From Kitasatospora humi (lineage in GTDB: Bacteria > Actinomycetota > Actinomycetes > Streptomycetales > Streptomycetaceae), in NCBI RefSeq assembly GCF_020907985.1, contig NZ_JAJJPA010000025.1:28697-92696 (forward strand): 64,000 nt of DNA, in the 5' to 3' direction. Positions 52,707-61,184 of this stretch are shown here, in pieces (the first letter of the stretch is position 1; the number at the start of each line of letters is the position of its first letter). Made by a program: the position numbers and the translations under genes. The notes under the pieces are model-generated. The model saw only the letters and a program-made list of their open reading frames with translations. It did not search any database and had not been told where the DNA came from.

Positions 52707-54455
52707 TCAAGCCGTCGACACCTTGCCCGAGGACGGCGCGGTGGGGGCCGGGACGTGGGCCTGCGTGGCACCCAGCGCCTTCAGGCCGTTCAGCAGGGCC
52801 TGGCCGCCGGGGCTGCCGAAGCCCGTGCAGGCGTCCCACCCGGGACCGGACGAGTAGGCGCCGTTGCCGCCCTGGGTGATGTCCCGCAGCACGCCGTTCG
52901 CCAACTTGCCGTACAGCAGCGGGTTGAGGAACCCGACGGGCGCGCCGAGCCCCTGGTTGATCCGGGCCAGCAGCGCGGCCCACTGCGGTGCGGCCGCGCT
53001 GGTGCCACCGATCTGGATGAGGTGCTGACCATCGACGCTGATGATCACCACGCCGGTCTGCGGATCGGCCACCGCGGAGACGTCCGGCACCGCGCGGCCC
53101 TTGTGGTGCGGCGGGTTGGCCGAGGGCGGCACCGGGACCGAGGCCTGCCAGGTCGGCACGGGGAACCAGCGGCTGACCCCGCCGCCGGTGGCGCTGCCCG
53201 GCCCGTCGTCCCAGACCGTCTCGCTGACCACCCGCGCGCCGTCCGCGACCAGTCGGGTGCCGCCGACGCCCAGCACGTGCGGGCTGGACGCCGGGAAGTC
53301 GGCGTGCGCCCGGTTGTCGCTGCCCTGGTCGCGGGAGCCGTCGTCACCGGAGGCGCAGCAGATGCTGATGTTGCGCAGCGCCGCCTGGGCGAAAGCCTGG
53401 TCGACGGTGGCGATCGCCATCCTGGTCCAGGCCGAGCCCGGGTCGTCCTCCGGGTTCCCGTAGCTGCACGAGATGATGCTCGGCCGGTTGACGGTGTCGG
53501 TGACGATCGCGTTCATCGCGTCCACCCAGCCCTGCTCGGTGAACTCGGTGAAGTAGACGACGATCGAGGCACCGGGGGCCAAGGCGCCGACCACCTGGAG
53601 GTCGAGCATGATCTCACCGGTGCTGTCGGCCGGGTCGCCCTGCCCGTCGTCCCGCCCCGGGTCGTTGCCCGGACCGTGCACCCTGACGTCGGTGATCAGC
53701 GGCACGGGTGCCTTGAGCACCTGGGTGAAGTAGGTCTGCAGGGCGGACAGGCGGTAGCCACCGGACGGCACGCCGGGCTGCGTCTGGCCGTTGAAGGCGA
53801 GCACGGCGATGGTCTGGCCGGTGCCGTCCAGCGCACTGGGGTAGGTGTAGGGGGCGGCCAGCGCGTTCGGCAGGAAGGCGCCCGGCGGCAGCTTCGCGAA
53901 CGCTGCGTCACCCTGCTGGGCGAGCGGGCTCCGCGAGACCTGGCGGGTGAGCAGATGGGCGCCCAGCGGCCGGTTGTCCAGACCGAGCACGGCGGTGACG
54001 ATCCCGTGCAGCTCGGCCGGCACGTGCACGGCGCCCTGCCGGCCGCGGTAGCTGCGTTGGCGCTGGTCGCGGTCCTGGTAGGTGTAGCGGGCCAGGGTGA
54101 CCTGGAAGGCCTCGGACATCTGGGCGGCGGTGCCGGTCAACCGGATGCTGCGGGCCAGCGGATTGGTGGCGGCGACGGACAGCCCGTGCCGGGCGGCGAA
54201 CCGCTCGACCTTCTCCACGTCCTCCGGCGCCGCCCGGTTCGCGGCGGTCAGCTCCGCCTCATCGGGTGCGTCGCGCAGGGTGGGCGGCGCCAGGGCGTAC
54301 TCGGCGGGATCGGGCATGGCGGGAGCAGCGGAATCGCGCCGCAGGTAGACGGTGACGGAGAGGAGTTCGCCCGGATTGACCAGTCCGGCGACCACGGCGC
54401 CCCGACGGGGCATCCGATCGCTGTCCGGAAGCGCGACGTAGTGGCTCTGCGACAT
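52707..54455 (-). CDS. S53 family (sedolisin/pro-kumamolisin) serine-carboxyl peptidase
   Basis: 582 aa from the ATG at 54455. N-terminal prosegment (LARSIRLTGTAAQMSEAFQV, HGIVTAVLGLDNRPLGAHL). Catalytic Glu281 and Asp285 in STGEIMLDLQV, Ser486 in GGTSAAAP, oxyanion Asp in CASGDDGSRDQG, and a calcium-type end DITQGGNGAYSSGPGWDACT. It should be an acid-active endopeptidase that matures by self-cleavage. No signal peptide is visible. The first 25 residues of the longer frame are not needed. Confidence 0.95.
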   Translation of the reverse strand: MSQSHYVALPDSDRMPRRGAVVAGLVNPGELLSVTVYLRRDSAAPAMPDPAEYALAPPTLRDAPDEAELTAANRAAPEDVEKVERFAARHGLSVAATNPLARSIRLTGTAAQMSEAFQVTLARYTYQDRDQRQRSYRGRQGAVHVPAELHGIVTAVLGLDNRPLGAHLLTRQVSRSPLAQQGDAAFAKLPPGAFLPNALAAPYTYPSALDGTGQTIAVLAFNGQTQPGVPSGGYRLSALQTYFTQVLKAPVPLITDVRVHGPGNDPGRDDGQGDPADSTGEIMLDLQVVGALAPGASIVVYFTEFTEQGWVDAMNAIVTDTVNRPSIISCSYGNPEDDPGSAWTRMAIATVDQAFAQAALRNISICCASGDDGSRDQGSDNRAHADFPASSPHVLGVGGTRLVADGARVVSETVWDDGPGSATGGGVSRWFPVPTWQASVPVPPSANPPHHKGRAVPDVSAVADPQTGVVIISVDGQHLIQIGGTSAAAPQWAALLARINQGLGAPVGFLNPLLYGKLANGVLRDITQGGNGAYSSGPGWDACTGFGSPGGQALLNGLKALGATQAHVPAPTAPSSGKVSTA

Positions 54456-55305
54456 GGGGTCACCAGCATTTCCGGCCCCGGCCTCCCGGGGCCTGGGAGT
54501 GAACGGCAGAACTCGGTGTGGACGGCAGGAACGCATTGCGCACGCGGCGAGAAGCGTCGTACCAGGTCAACGTCGACAGTACGCGTACGACCGCCATGTA
54601 CTTTGTATACCTAGCGTTGAGCCTGGGGGTTCGGGAGTCAAGGGGGTGATGGAGCAAGGAGGCGCCCAGGGTGGCGAATTCGGAAAGCGGGGCGCACGGG
54701 ACGGGAGCGCACACCGGGCGCAGGCGCCCGACCGGCCCCGCGTCCTGGTCGCCGCGATCGACCTGGCCGACCGTCAGGGGTTGACCGCCCTCATTGGGGC
54801 TGGGCGCGACGACCGCGCCACGCCACGCTGCGCTGCGCCGTACCGCGCGTCGGCCGGCTGGGCGACCGGCTGCCCGCCGCGGACTGCCCGTGGCTGCCCG
54901 CCGCCGACTGCGCGCGGTCGAGCGCCACCGTCCTGCCGCAGGCGGGCCACGAGCCCCCGGCCGAACTGACGCCCGGTCTGGATCTGTCGATCGATCAGCC
55001 GTGCCAGTCACAGCCGGTTCGTCAGCGTCCGACCGCCCAGAAGAAGGATGAGAAGAAGAGACGATCGGCGAAAAGGCAGTAGCCGACCGTGGTTTGGCCG
55101 TCGCCTGGACGCGTGTCAGGGATGCACAGGGTGGCGTGAGCACGGCACAGTGGCAGGCAGCGACGGCGGGTGCGTGCAACGGTCGAACGCCCACCCGTAT
55201 CCTGACCTACCAGCACGGACCCCGGGACGCGACCACGCACCACGCACCACCCGCAGCCCGACGGCCGTACCGACGCAGCCCCCGCCACGAATCCGGACGT
55301 TCCCC
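54456..55305. other. 850-bp gap with a possible TetR relic
   Basis: The longest gene-free stretch of the window. It holds the S53 promoter region, a GTACGCGTAC palindrome at 54580-54589, a stretch at 54649-54800 that resembles the start of a TetR regulator (separate entry) and, in another frame, an open stretch ending in QKKDEKKRRSAKRQ at 55082 with no start. Past 55083 I see only the leader of the next gene. Confidence 0.45.
54649..54800 (+). pseudogene. Possible TetR N-terminal relic
   Basis: From ATG 54649 the frame encodes RPRVLVAAIDLADRQGLTAL, close to the first helix of TetR regulators. The helix-turn-helix expected next is missing and the composition turns to Pro/Arg/Ala. Either a decayed gene or chance; no RNA or protein evidence is available. 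Confidence 0.35.
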
Positions 55306-57471
55306 ATGACAGTGCTTCCCGTCAAGAACGCTGATGTACCGCCGCAGGACCGCTCCGGCGGCCCAGCGCTCGACGACCCTGCGGCGACCGACCTGGGCGA
55401 GAACCTGCTCAGGTACGCCGAGCTCGGTGGCTTCACCCTCGCCGCGGACACCCACGCCTGGTACGCCGCCGCCGGCACCGTGACCAATCCCGAAGAGGCC
55501 CGGGCCGGTTCCACCGCACTCGCCGAGGTCCGCGGTGGAGACCTCGGCGCGCTGCGCGAGGCCGCCGACCGCCTGGCCGGTGAGGCGGCCCTGCGCGAAC
55601 CCACCACGGTGGCCGAGGTGGTGACCCTGATCGGCCTGCTGCGCCGGGTCGGGGAGACCGCCGCCACGCTGCGCTCCGGCGCCTACGAGGCGGACCTCGA
55701 CGCCCTTGCCGCCGCGACCGCCAGCGGCAGTTGGCGCAAGGAACGCGGCCTCAAGATCTCCTGGGGGCGCCGCCGCAAGCTGCGCGCCGAGGCCCGTCGC
55801 CTGGCCGTCGCCGACCGCCCGCGCCGCGACGCGCTGCACGCCGCCCTGCTCGCGGCCGCCGCCGAGCGAGAGGAGTGGCAGGCGCTGGCTCCCGTCGCCG
55901 GCACGGTGGCGCGGCCGGTCGACGCCGAACTGCTGGAGCTCACCGGCCAGTGCGCCGATTCCCTGGCCGGCGGACTGCGGGAGCTGGGCCGGCTGCTGGG
56001 TGGCCGGGAACTGGCGGAGTTGGCGTTCGACGAGCTGGGCGAGCTGGTGGAGGCGCTGGCCGCCGACGAGGGCACCCTCTACCGCCTGCCCGAACTGGGC
56101 ACCCTGCGCGCCGAACTGGAGACTGCGGGCATCGCCGAGCTGCTCGCCGAGTTGACGGCGGCCCGGGCCGACCGGGCGGCGGCGGAGGCCGCGTGGGCGG
56201 AGCGTTCACTGCGCGAGGCGCTGGCGCGGGAGCCGGAGGCGGCAGATCCGGCGGATGCGCCGGACGTGTCGGACGTGTCGGACACGGAGTTGGATGCGTC
56301 GGAAGAATCGGTTGCATCGGATGCGTCGGGTTCGGATGGGGAGCCGGTCGCGGGCAAGACTCACGCGGCCCTGGGCGATGAGGCCGTGACCGAGGCAGAG
56401 GCCGACGTTGCGGCGCAGGCCAGGGCCGAGGGTGACGCGGTGTCGGAGGCCGTCGAAAGCGAGGACGACACCCGGCACGCCGCCGAGGACGTGGCTGCGG
56501 GTCTGGTGGTCATTCCGTCGCCCTCGCCGGAGCCGCCCCTGGAGGTCATCGCCCCGGCCGCCGAGGTGGTCGAGGAGGACCAGGTCACGGCCGAGGCGGG
56601 GCCGGCGCTGGAACTGCAGCCCGTCGCCGTGGCTGAGGTCCAGGTCGAGGTCGAGGCTGAAAATCAGCCCGGTGTCGAAGCCGAGGTCGAGGCCGAAGCC
56701 GAGGTCGAAGCCGAAGCCGAAGCCGAAGCCGAAGCCGAGGTCGAAGCCGAGGTCGAGGCCGAAGCCGAGGTCGAGGCCGAAGCCGCGGTCGAGGTCGAGG
56801 TCGAGGCCGTCGTGGTCGAGGCAGCGGGCGAGGACGTGGACGCCCTGGAGGAGCCCGTCGTCGCTGTGCTGGAGGCCGTTGAGGAGGCCGAGCCGGCCGC
56901 TGTGACGCTCGACGAGGCACCGGTCGCCGATGGTGCTGCGGCGCTTGGAGCCGTAGCGGTCGTGGAGGCCGTTGAGGCTGCAGCGGCCGTTGAGGCTGTG
57001 GAGGTCATCGAGGAGCGGGTCGCTGCGGTGGTGGAGGAGACCATCGAAGACGAGACCTCCCCGGAAGCGGCTACCGAGGCTCCGGCTCCCGTCGCGGAGG
57101 CGGAGGAACCCGTCGCCGCCGTGGAGCCCGAGGCCCCGGTCGCCGTGGAGCCCGAGCCGGCCGTGGAGCCCGAGGTCCTGGTTGCCGTGGAGCCCGAGGC
57201 CCCGGTTGCCGAGGAGCCCGAGCCGGCCCCCGCGGTCCGCACCCCGCGGCGCCCCCAGAAGCCGGACCTCACCCCGGGTCGCCCGATCACCGCCTACAGC
57301 GCCGAGGAGCTGCTCGCCCTGGTCCGCTGGATCGACAGCGACTACACCAGCCGTACCGATGACGAGTTGCTGCGCGCCGCCATGAAGGAGCTGGGCTTCG
57401 CCCGCCTCGGCCCCCGCATCAAGGAGGCCCTGGCCACCGCTGTCGCCGCCGCCCGCCACGGCGACGAGTAA
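55306..57471 (+). CDS. Ala/Glu-rich protein with helicase-associated end domains
   Basis: 721 aa from the ATG at 55306. Residues about 30-330 resemble the helical region found in the middle of large Streptomyces superfamily I helicase-like AAA proteins (DLGENLLRYAELGGFTLAAD, ISWGRRRKLRAEARRLAVAD). The last 70 residues match their DUF3320-like end (PITAYSAEELLALVRWIDSD then ELGFARLGPRIKEAL). The ATPase and nuclease domains are absent. The middle (about 330-640) is disordered and very acidic, with EVEAEAE repeats. I infer a truncated or domain-shuffled helicase partner; the function is unknown. Confidence 0.75.
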   Translation: MTVLPVKNADVPPQDRSGGPALDDPAATDLGENLLRYAELGGFTLAADTHAWYAAAGTVTNPEEARAGSTALAEVRGGDLGALREAADRLAGEAALREPTTVAEVVTLIGLLRRVGETAATLRSGAYEADLDALAAATASGSWRKERGLKISWGRRRKLRAEARRLAVADRPRRDALHAALLAAAAEREEWQALAPVAGTVARPVDAELLELTGQCADSLAGGLRELGRLLGGRELAELAFDELGELVEALAADEGTLYRLPELGTLRAELETAGIAELLAELTAARADRAAAEAAWAERSLREALAREPEAADPADAPDVSDVSDTELDASEESVASDASGSDGEPVAGKTHAALGDEAVTEAEADVAAQARAEGDAVSEAVESEDDTRHAAEDVAAGLVVIPSPSPEPPLEVIAPAAEVVEEDQVTAEAGPALELQPVAVAEVQVEVEAENQPGVEAEVEAEAEVEAEAEAEAEAEVEAEVEAEAEVEAEAAVEVEVEAVVVEAAGEDVDALEEPVVAVLEAVEEAEPAAVTLDEAPVADGAAALGAVAVVEAVEAAAAVEAVEVIEERVAAVVEETIEDETSPEAATEAPAPVAEAEEPVAAVEPEAPVAVEPEPAVEPEVLVAVEPEAPVAEEPEPAPAVRTPRRPQKPDLTPGRPITAYSAEELLALVRWIDSDYTSRTDDELLRAAMKELGFARLGPRIKEALATAVAAARHGDE
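56640..56820. repeat. Acidic EV/EA codon repeat
   Basis: GAGGTCGAAGCC and GAAGCCGAAGCC units repeat for about 180 bp in frame, giving E-V-E-A and E-A-E-A tracts. The 6- and 12-bp units vary between E-A and E-V, so they keep the frame by length and not by identity. Confidence 0.85.
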
Positions 57472-57522
57472 CCAGCGGCCCCGCCACCGGTGCCGGACCT
57501 CGAGGTGCCGGCACCTGGACCG

Positions 57523-57578
57523 AACGCCGATGCCCCCGGGCCGCCGACCGAAGTCGGCAGCCCGGGGGCATCGGCGTT
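57523..57578. terminator. Strong bidirectional terminator, 19-bp stem
   Basis: AACGCCGATGCCCCCGGGC (57523-57541) pairs completely with its complement at 57560-57578 around an 18-nt loop, between two convergent genes. Confidence 0.92.
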
Positions 57579-57601
57579 GCTGTCGACCGCGCCCGACGTC
57601 C

Positions 57602-59647
57602 TTACTGCAGCGGCACCGTGGTGAGCGGCGTCGGGCTGGTGCCCTGGAGCGCTCCGCTCATGGTGTCGCGCCAGATCGGCCCGGCCAGGGTGCCGCCGAA
57701 GGCCTGGCCGACGACCGTGCCGCCGATGCTCTGGCCGTCCAGCGGGCGGGGGTTGTCGGTGTCGGTCACCACGGTCGCACCGGACAGCTCGGGCGTGTAC
57801 CCCACGAACCAGACCTGCTTGCTGTCGTTGGTGGTGCCGGTCTTGCCCGCGCTGTCCCGGTCGCTCAGGCCGGCCGGGCTACCGGTGCCGTCCTGCACCA
57901 CGCCCTTGAGCATGGTGGTGATCTGGTCGGCGGTCTGCGACGACATCACCTGGCTGCACTGGCTCTGCGGCACGCTGATCGGCTTGCCGTCGGGCCCGGT
58001 CACATCGGTGATGGCGGTGGGGGCGCAGTAGGTGCCGTGCGCGGCGAAGGTGGCGTAGACGTTGGCCATCTCCAGCGGGGTCAGCGAGTTGGAGCCGAGC
58101 GCCATCGAGGGGGTGACCGCCAGCTTGGTACCGCCGGCCTGCTCGGTGATGCCGAGCTTGTTGGCCATCTTCGCCACGTTGCACAGGCCCACGTCGCCCT
58201 CCAGTGAGGCGAAGTAGGTGTTCACCGAGGCCGCCATCGCCGGGCCCATGGTGAACGGGCCGACCAACGAGGTGCTGTCGTTGTGGACCGTGTCGCTGGC
58301 CGGGTAGCGGCCGCCGTTGCAGTCCTTCATCGCCGGCCAGGTCTCGCTGTACGGCGAGGGGTAGGACTGCGACGGCGTGATGCCGTTCTCCAGCGCGGCC
58401 GCCGCAACGATCGGCTTGAAGGTCGAGCCGGTCGGGAACCCGATGCCGCCGCCCATCGACTTCTCGACGTTGTAGTTGATCTCCGTCTGATTGGCGTTGA
58501 CACCGTACGGGCGGCTCTGGCCCATCGCGATGATCTTGCCAGTGCCGGGCTGCACCACGGTCATCGCGGTGGCCGCCTTGTCGGTGGCGTAGACGTGGCC
58601 GGTCACCGAGGTCTGCAGGGCCGCCTGCGCCTTCGGGTCGAGCGTCGTGTGGATCTGCAGGCCACCGCGCTTCCAGAGCGCGGCGCGGGCCGCCGAGCTG
58701 GCGCCGAACGCCGGGTCGTTGAGCACCTGGTTCTTCACGTAGTCGCAGAAGAAGCCCTCGCCCTGCTGGGCGGTGATGCAACCCTGCTGCGGGCGGCTGA
58801 CGTTCAGCTGGACCGGGGTGTTGATCGCCTGGTCGGCCTGCGCCTGGGTGATGGTGCCGTACTGCGCCATCTTCTTCAGCACGGTGTCACGACGGTCCTT
58901 GGCCGCCTTGGGGTTGACCACCGGGTCGTAGCCGCTGGGCGACTGGACCAGGCCGGCCAGCAGCGCGGCCTGTGGCAGCGTGAGGTCCTTGGCATGGACG
59001 CTGAAGTACCGCTCGGACGCCGCCTCGACCCCGTAGGCCTGTTCACCGAAGAAGGTGATGTTCAGGTAGTTGGTCAGGATCTGGTCCTTGGTCAAGGTTT
59101 CCTCGACCTTGATCGCGTACTTCATCTCCTTGAGCTTGCGCCCCACCGTCTGGGCCTGGGCCGCCAGCACCGCCTGCTGGTCGTCGCCGGCTTCCTCGAC
59201 GAAGACGTTCTTCACATACTGCTGGGTCAGTGTGGAGGCGCCCTGGGTGCCGCCACCGCCCGCGTTGTTGCCGACCGCCCGGAGCACGCCCTTCACATCG
59301 ATCGCGCCGTGCTGGTAGAAGCGGTTGTCCTCGATGTCCACCAGGGCGGACTTCATCAGCGGGGATATCTGGTCACTGGGCACCACGGTCCGGTCCCGGT
59401 CCCAGACGGTGGCGATCACGCCGCCGTTGGCGTCGTAGATCGTCGACGCCTGGGTGAGCGGCGGCGCCTTGAAGTCGTCCGGCAGGTTCTGGAAGTCGTC
59501 GACGGCGCTCTTGGCGGTCAGCCCGAGCCCGCCGACGGCCGGGACGGCGATCCCGGCCGTGAGCACACCGGCGGCCGCGCTAGCGCCAAGGAACTTGGCC
59601 GCGAAGCCGCTTTTCTGCATGAGGGAGCCAAAACGCGACGAAGACAT
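57602..59647 (-). CDS. Class A penicillin-binding protein
   Basis: 681 aa. One N-terminal membrane anchor. Transglycosylase signatures: ALVDIEDNRFYQHGAIDVKG with Glu106, QGASTLTQQYVKNVF, ALLAGLVQSP. Transpeptidase: S408-T-F-K411 in PTGSTFKPI, SVNTYF (SxN) and SAGKTGTTNDSKQVWFVGY (KTG). It polymerises and cross-links peptidoglycan outside the membrane. The gene ends in a Thr/Pro tail. Housekeeping or morphogenetic role likely. Confidence 0.95.
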   Translation of the reverse strand: MSSSRFGSLMQKSGFAAKFLGASAAAGVLTAGIAVPAVGGLGLTAKSAVDDFQNLPDDFKAPPLTQASTIYDANGGVIATVWDRDRTVVPSDQISPLMKSALVDIEDNRFYQHGAIDVKGVLRAVGNNAGGGGTQGASTLTQQYVKNVFVEEAGDDQQAVLAAQAQTVGRKLKEMKYAIKVEETLTKDQILTNYLNITFFGEQAYGVEAASERYFSVHAKDLTLPQAALLAGLVQSPSGYDPVVNPKAAKDRRDTVLKKMAQYGTITQAQADQAINTPVQLNVSRPQQGCITAQQGEGFFCDYVKNQVLNDPAFGASSAARAALWKRGGLQIHTTLDPKAQAALQTSVTGHVYATDKAATAMTVVQPGTGKIIAMGQSRPYGVNANQTEINYNVEKSMGGGIGFPTGSTFKPIVAAAALENGITPSQSYPSPYSETWPAMKDCNGGRYPASDTVHNDSTSLVGPFTMGPAMAASVNTYFASLEGDVGLCNVAKMANKLGITEQAGGTKLAVTPSMALGSNSLTPLEMANVYATFAAHGTYCAPTAITDVTGPDGKPISVPQSQCSQVMSSQTADQITTMLKGVVQDGTGSPAGLSDRDSAGKTGTTNDSKQVWFVGYTPELSGATVVTDTDNPRPLDGQSIGGTVVGQAFGGTLAGPIWRDTMSGALQGTSPTPLTTVPLQ

Positions 59648-59752
59648 GCCTTGAACTCTATGTAGAAAAGATGAGGGATCAGACCAAACGGGGGGCGTCG
59701 TCCGTCACAAGCCTGCGACAATGTCCGCCTACGGATCTTCGAGGTGCTGCCC

Positions 59753-60403
59753 ATGAACCCAGGCCCGTCCGGCGGCGAGCTGCCCGGCCCGTTGGCCGCG
59801 CTGGCACCCTTCCTGGAGCACTACGGCTACCTCGCGGTCGGCCTGCTGGTGCTGCTGGACAACGTGGCGATCCCGGTGCCGGGCCAGACGGTGCTGATCC
59901 TGGCCGCAGTCTACGCCGGGGCCGGGCGGCTCTCGCTGGCCGGAGTGATGGCGATCGCGCTGCTCGCGGCGGTGCTCGGCGGCTGCCTGGGCTACCTCCT
60001 CGGCCGTTCCGGCGGTCGGGCCCTGGTGCACCGCTACGGCCGCTACGTCGGCCTGACCGAGCCCCGGCAGCACAAGGCGGAGGCGTTCTTCGGCCGCAAC
60101 GGTGGCAAGGTGGTGCTGATCGCCCGGTTCATCGACGGGCTGCGCCAGACCTACGGGATCATCGCCGGCACCACCGAGATGGCGTGGCGCCGATTCATGC
60201 TCTGGAACGTCCTGGGCGCCGTGCTCTGGGTCGGGGCCTGGAGCACCGCAGGCTACCTGGCGGGCGGCAACATCGACGAGGTCTACCGGCAGGCGCTGCG
60301 CTACCAGCTCATCCTGCTGATCGCGCTGGTCGTGCTGGTGCTCGTGTGGGTGCTCCGCCGGCTGCTGCGCCGGCGGAGCGAGCGGGGAGACCAGCGGGAC
60401 TGA
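59753..60403 (+). CDS. DedA/SNARE-associated (VTT) membrane protein
   Basis: 216 aa from the ATG at 59753 (GAGGTG 6 nt upstream). Family features: LLDNVAIPVPGQTVLILAAV (E/D-x-x-x-P-x-P-G region), LGYLLGRSGGRALVHRYGRY, and FFGRNGGKVVLIARFIDGLR. Four or five membrane segments. Members act in lipid or envelope homeostasis. Confidence 0.92.
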   Translation: MNPGPSGGELPGPLAALAPFLEHYGYLAVGLLVLLDNVAIPVPGQTVLILAAVYAGAGRLSLAGVMAIALLAAVLGGCLGYLLGRSGGRALVHRYGRYVGLTEPRQHKAEAFFGRNGGKVVLIARFIDGLRQTYGIIAGTTEMAWRRFMLWNVLGAVLWVGAWSTAGYLAGGNIDEVYRQALRYQLILLIALVVLVLVWVLRRLLRRRSERGDQRD

Positions 60404-60465
60404 GTCAGGGCAGCAGCCTCTCGACCGCCGCCGGGTCAGGGCAGCAGCCTCTCGACCGCCGCCGG
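60404..60465. repeat. 31-bp tandem duplication at a gene 3' end
   Basis: Two identical 31-bp copies, 60404-60434 and 60435-60465, start GTCAGGGCAGCAGCC. The second holds the stop codon (60436-60438) of the minus-strand 62-aa gene. The unit length is again 3n+1. Confidence 0.9.
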
Positions 60466-60624
60466 GCCCTCCTCCTCCAGCTTCCGGCGCGCCTTCTCGA
60501 TGAGTTCCGGGGTGGGGTCCTGACCGGAGGCCATCACCAGGTCCACCGGGTCGACGGGATGCTCGGCACCGGTGTGCAGAAGGCTGTCAGGAGTGGGCAG
60601 CTCACTCTCGATCGGCTCGGACAT
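60436..60624 (-). CDS. Small acidic protein, 62 aa
   Basis: Starts MSEPIESELPTPDSLLHTGA and ends LIEKARRKLEEEGPAAVERL. Soluble and helical at the C-terminus. No family recognised. Divergent from the next gene. Its stop codon lies in the 31-bp duplication. Confidence 0.65.
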   Translation of the reverse strand: MSEPIESELPTPDSLLHTGAEHPVDPVDLVMASGQDPTPELIEKARRKLEEEGPAAVERLLP

Positions 60625-60787
60625 GCGAAGCCTCCGTGGGTCGGGGCGTGGCCGGATGGTCCTGCGTTACTCCCGAGTGTGGGCCCGAACCGGTGGAATG
60701 CGCACCCCGACGGCGCAATCGACCGCTGTTCGCTCCCTTGGCCGTCTCAGGTGCGCCCCGGCGGTCGGCGCTGCTTAGTCTGCGGAC

Positions 60788-61138
60788 ATGACCAGCCACG
60801 AACTGACGTCACGGGTCGGGGCGCGATCCCGGGAGCAGGTTGAGAGCGCGCTCGCCCGCCTGGAGTACATCGGCGACACCCCGTTCGAACCCTCGCCGGC
60901 CCGTCACGGCTCGCTGGACGGCTACCGCTGGGCGCTCGGCCGGGCCCGGCTCGCGCCGGTGACCACGAGCAGGGCCAGCGGACCCGAGGGCCCGTGTCCC
61001 GCGCAACTGGCCGCCGAGCGGCAGGCCGCCCAGGTCCGCCATCTCGATCTGCGGGTCGACCCGGAACAGCGCGAGTACGCGCGGGGCGCGCACGACGCGC
61101 TGGCCTGGGTCTGCGGCCGCAGTGACGTTCAACCGTAG
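60788..61138 (+). CDS. Hypothetical protein, 116 aa
   Basis: Begins MTSHELTSRVGARSREQVES and has GSLDGYRWALGRARLAPVT and LRVDPEQREYARGAHDALAW. No membrane segment. It looks like a small Streptomyces orphan family. I cannot assign a role. It ends 46 bp from the convergent S9 peptidase. Confidence 0.6.
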   Translation: MTSHELTSRVGARSREQVESALARLEYIGDTPFEPSPARHGSLDGYRWALGRARLAPVTTSRASGPEGPCPAQLAAERQAAQVRHLDLRVDPEQREYARGAHDALAWVCGRSDVQP

Positions 61139-61184
61139 GAGACCGTAGCGACCCCACCGGGCAGCGGCCGTCAGGCAACGGCCA

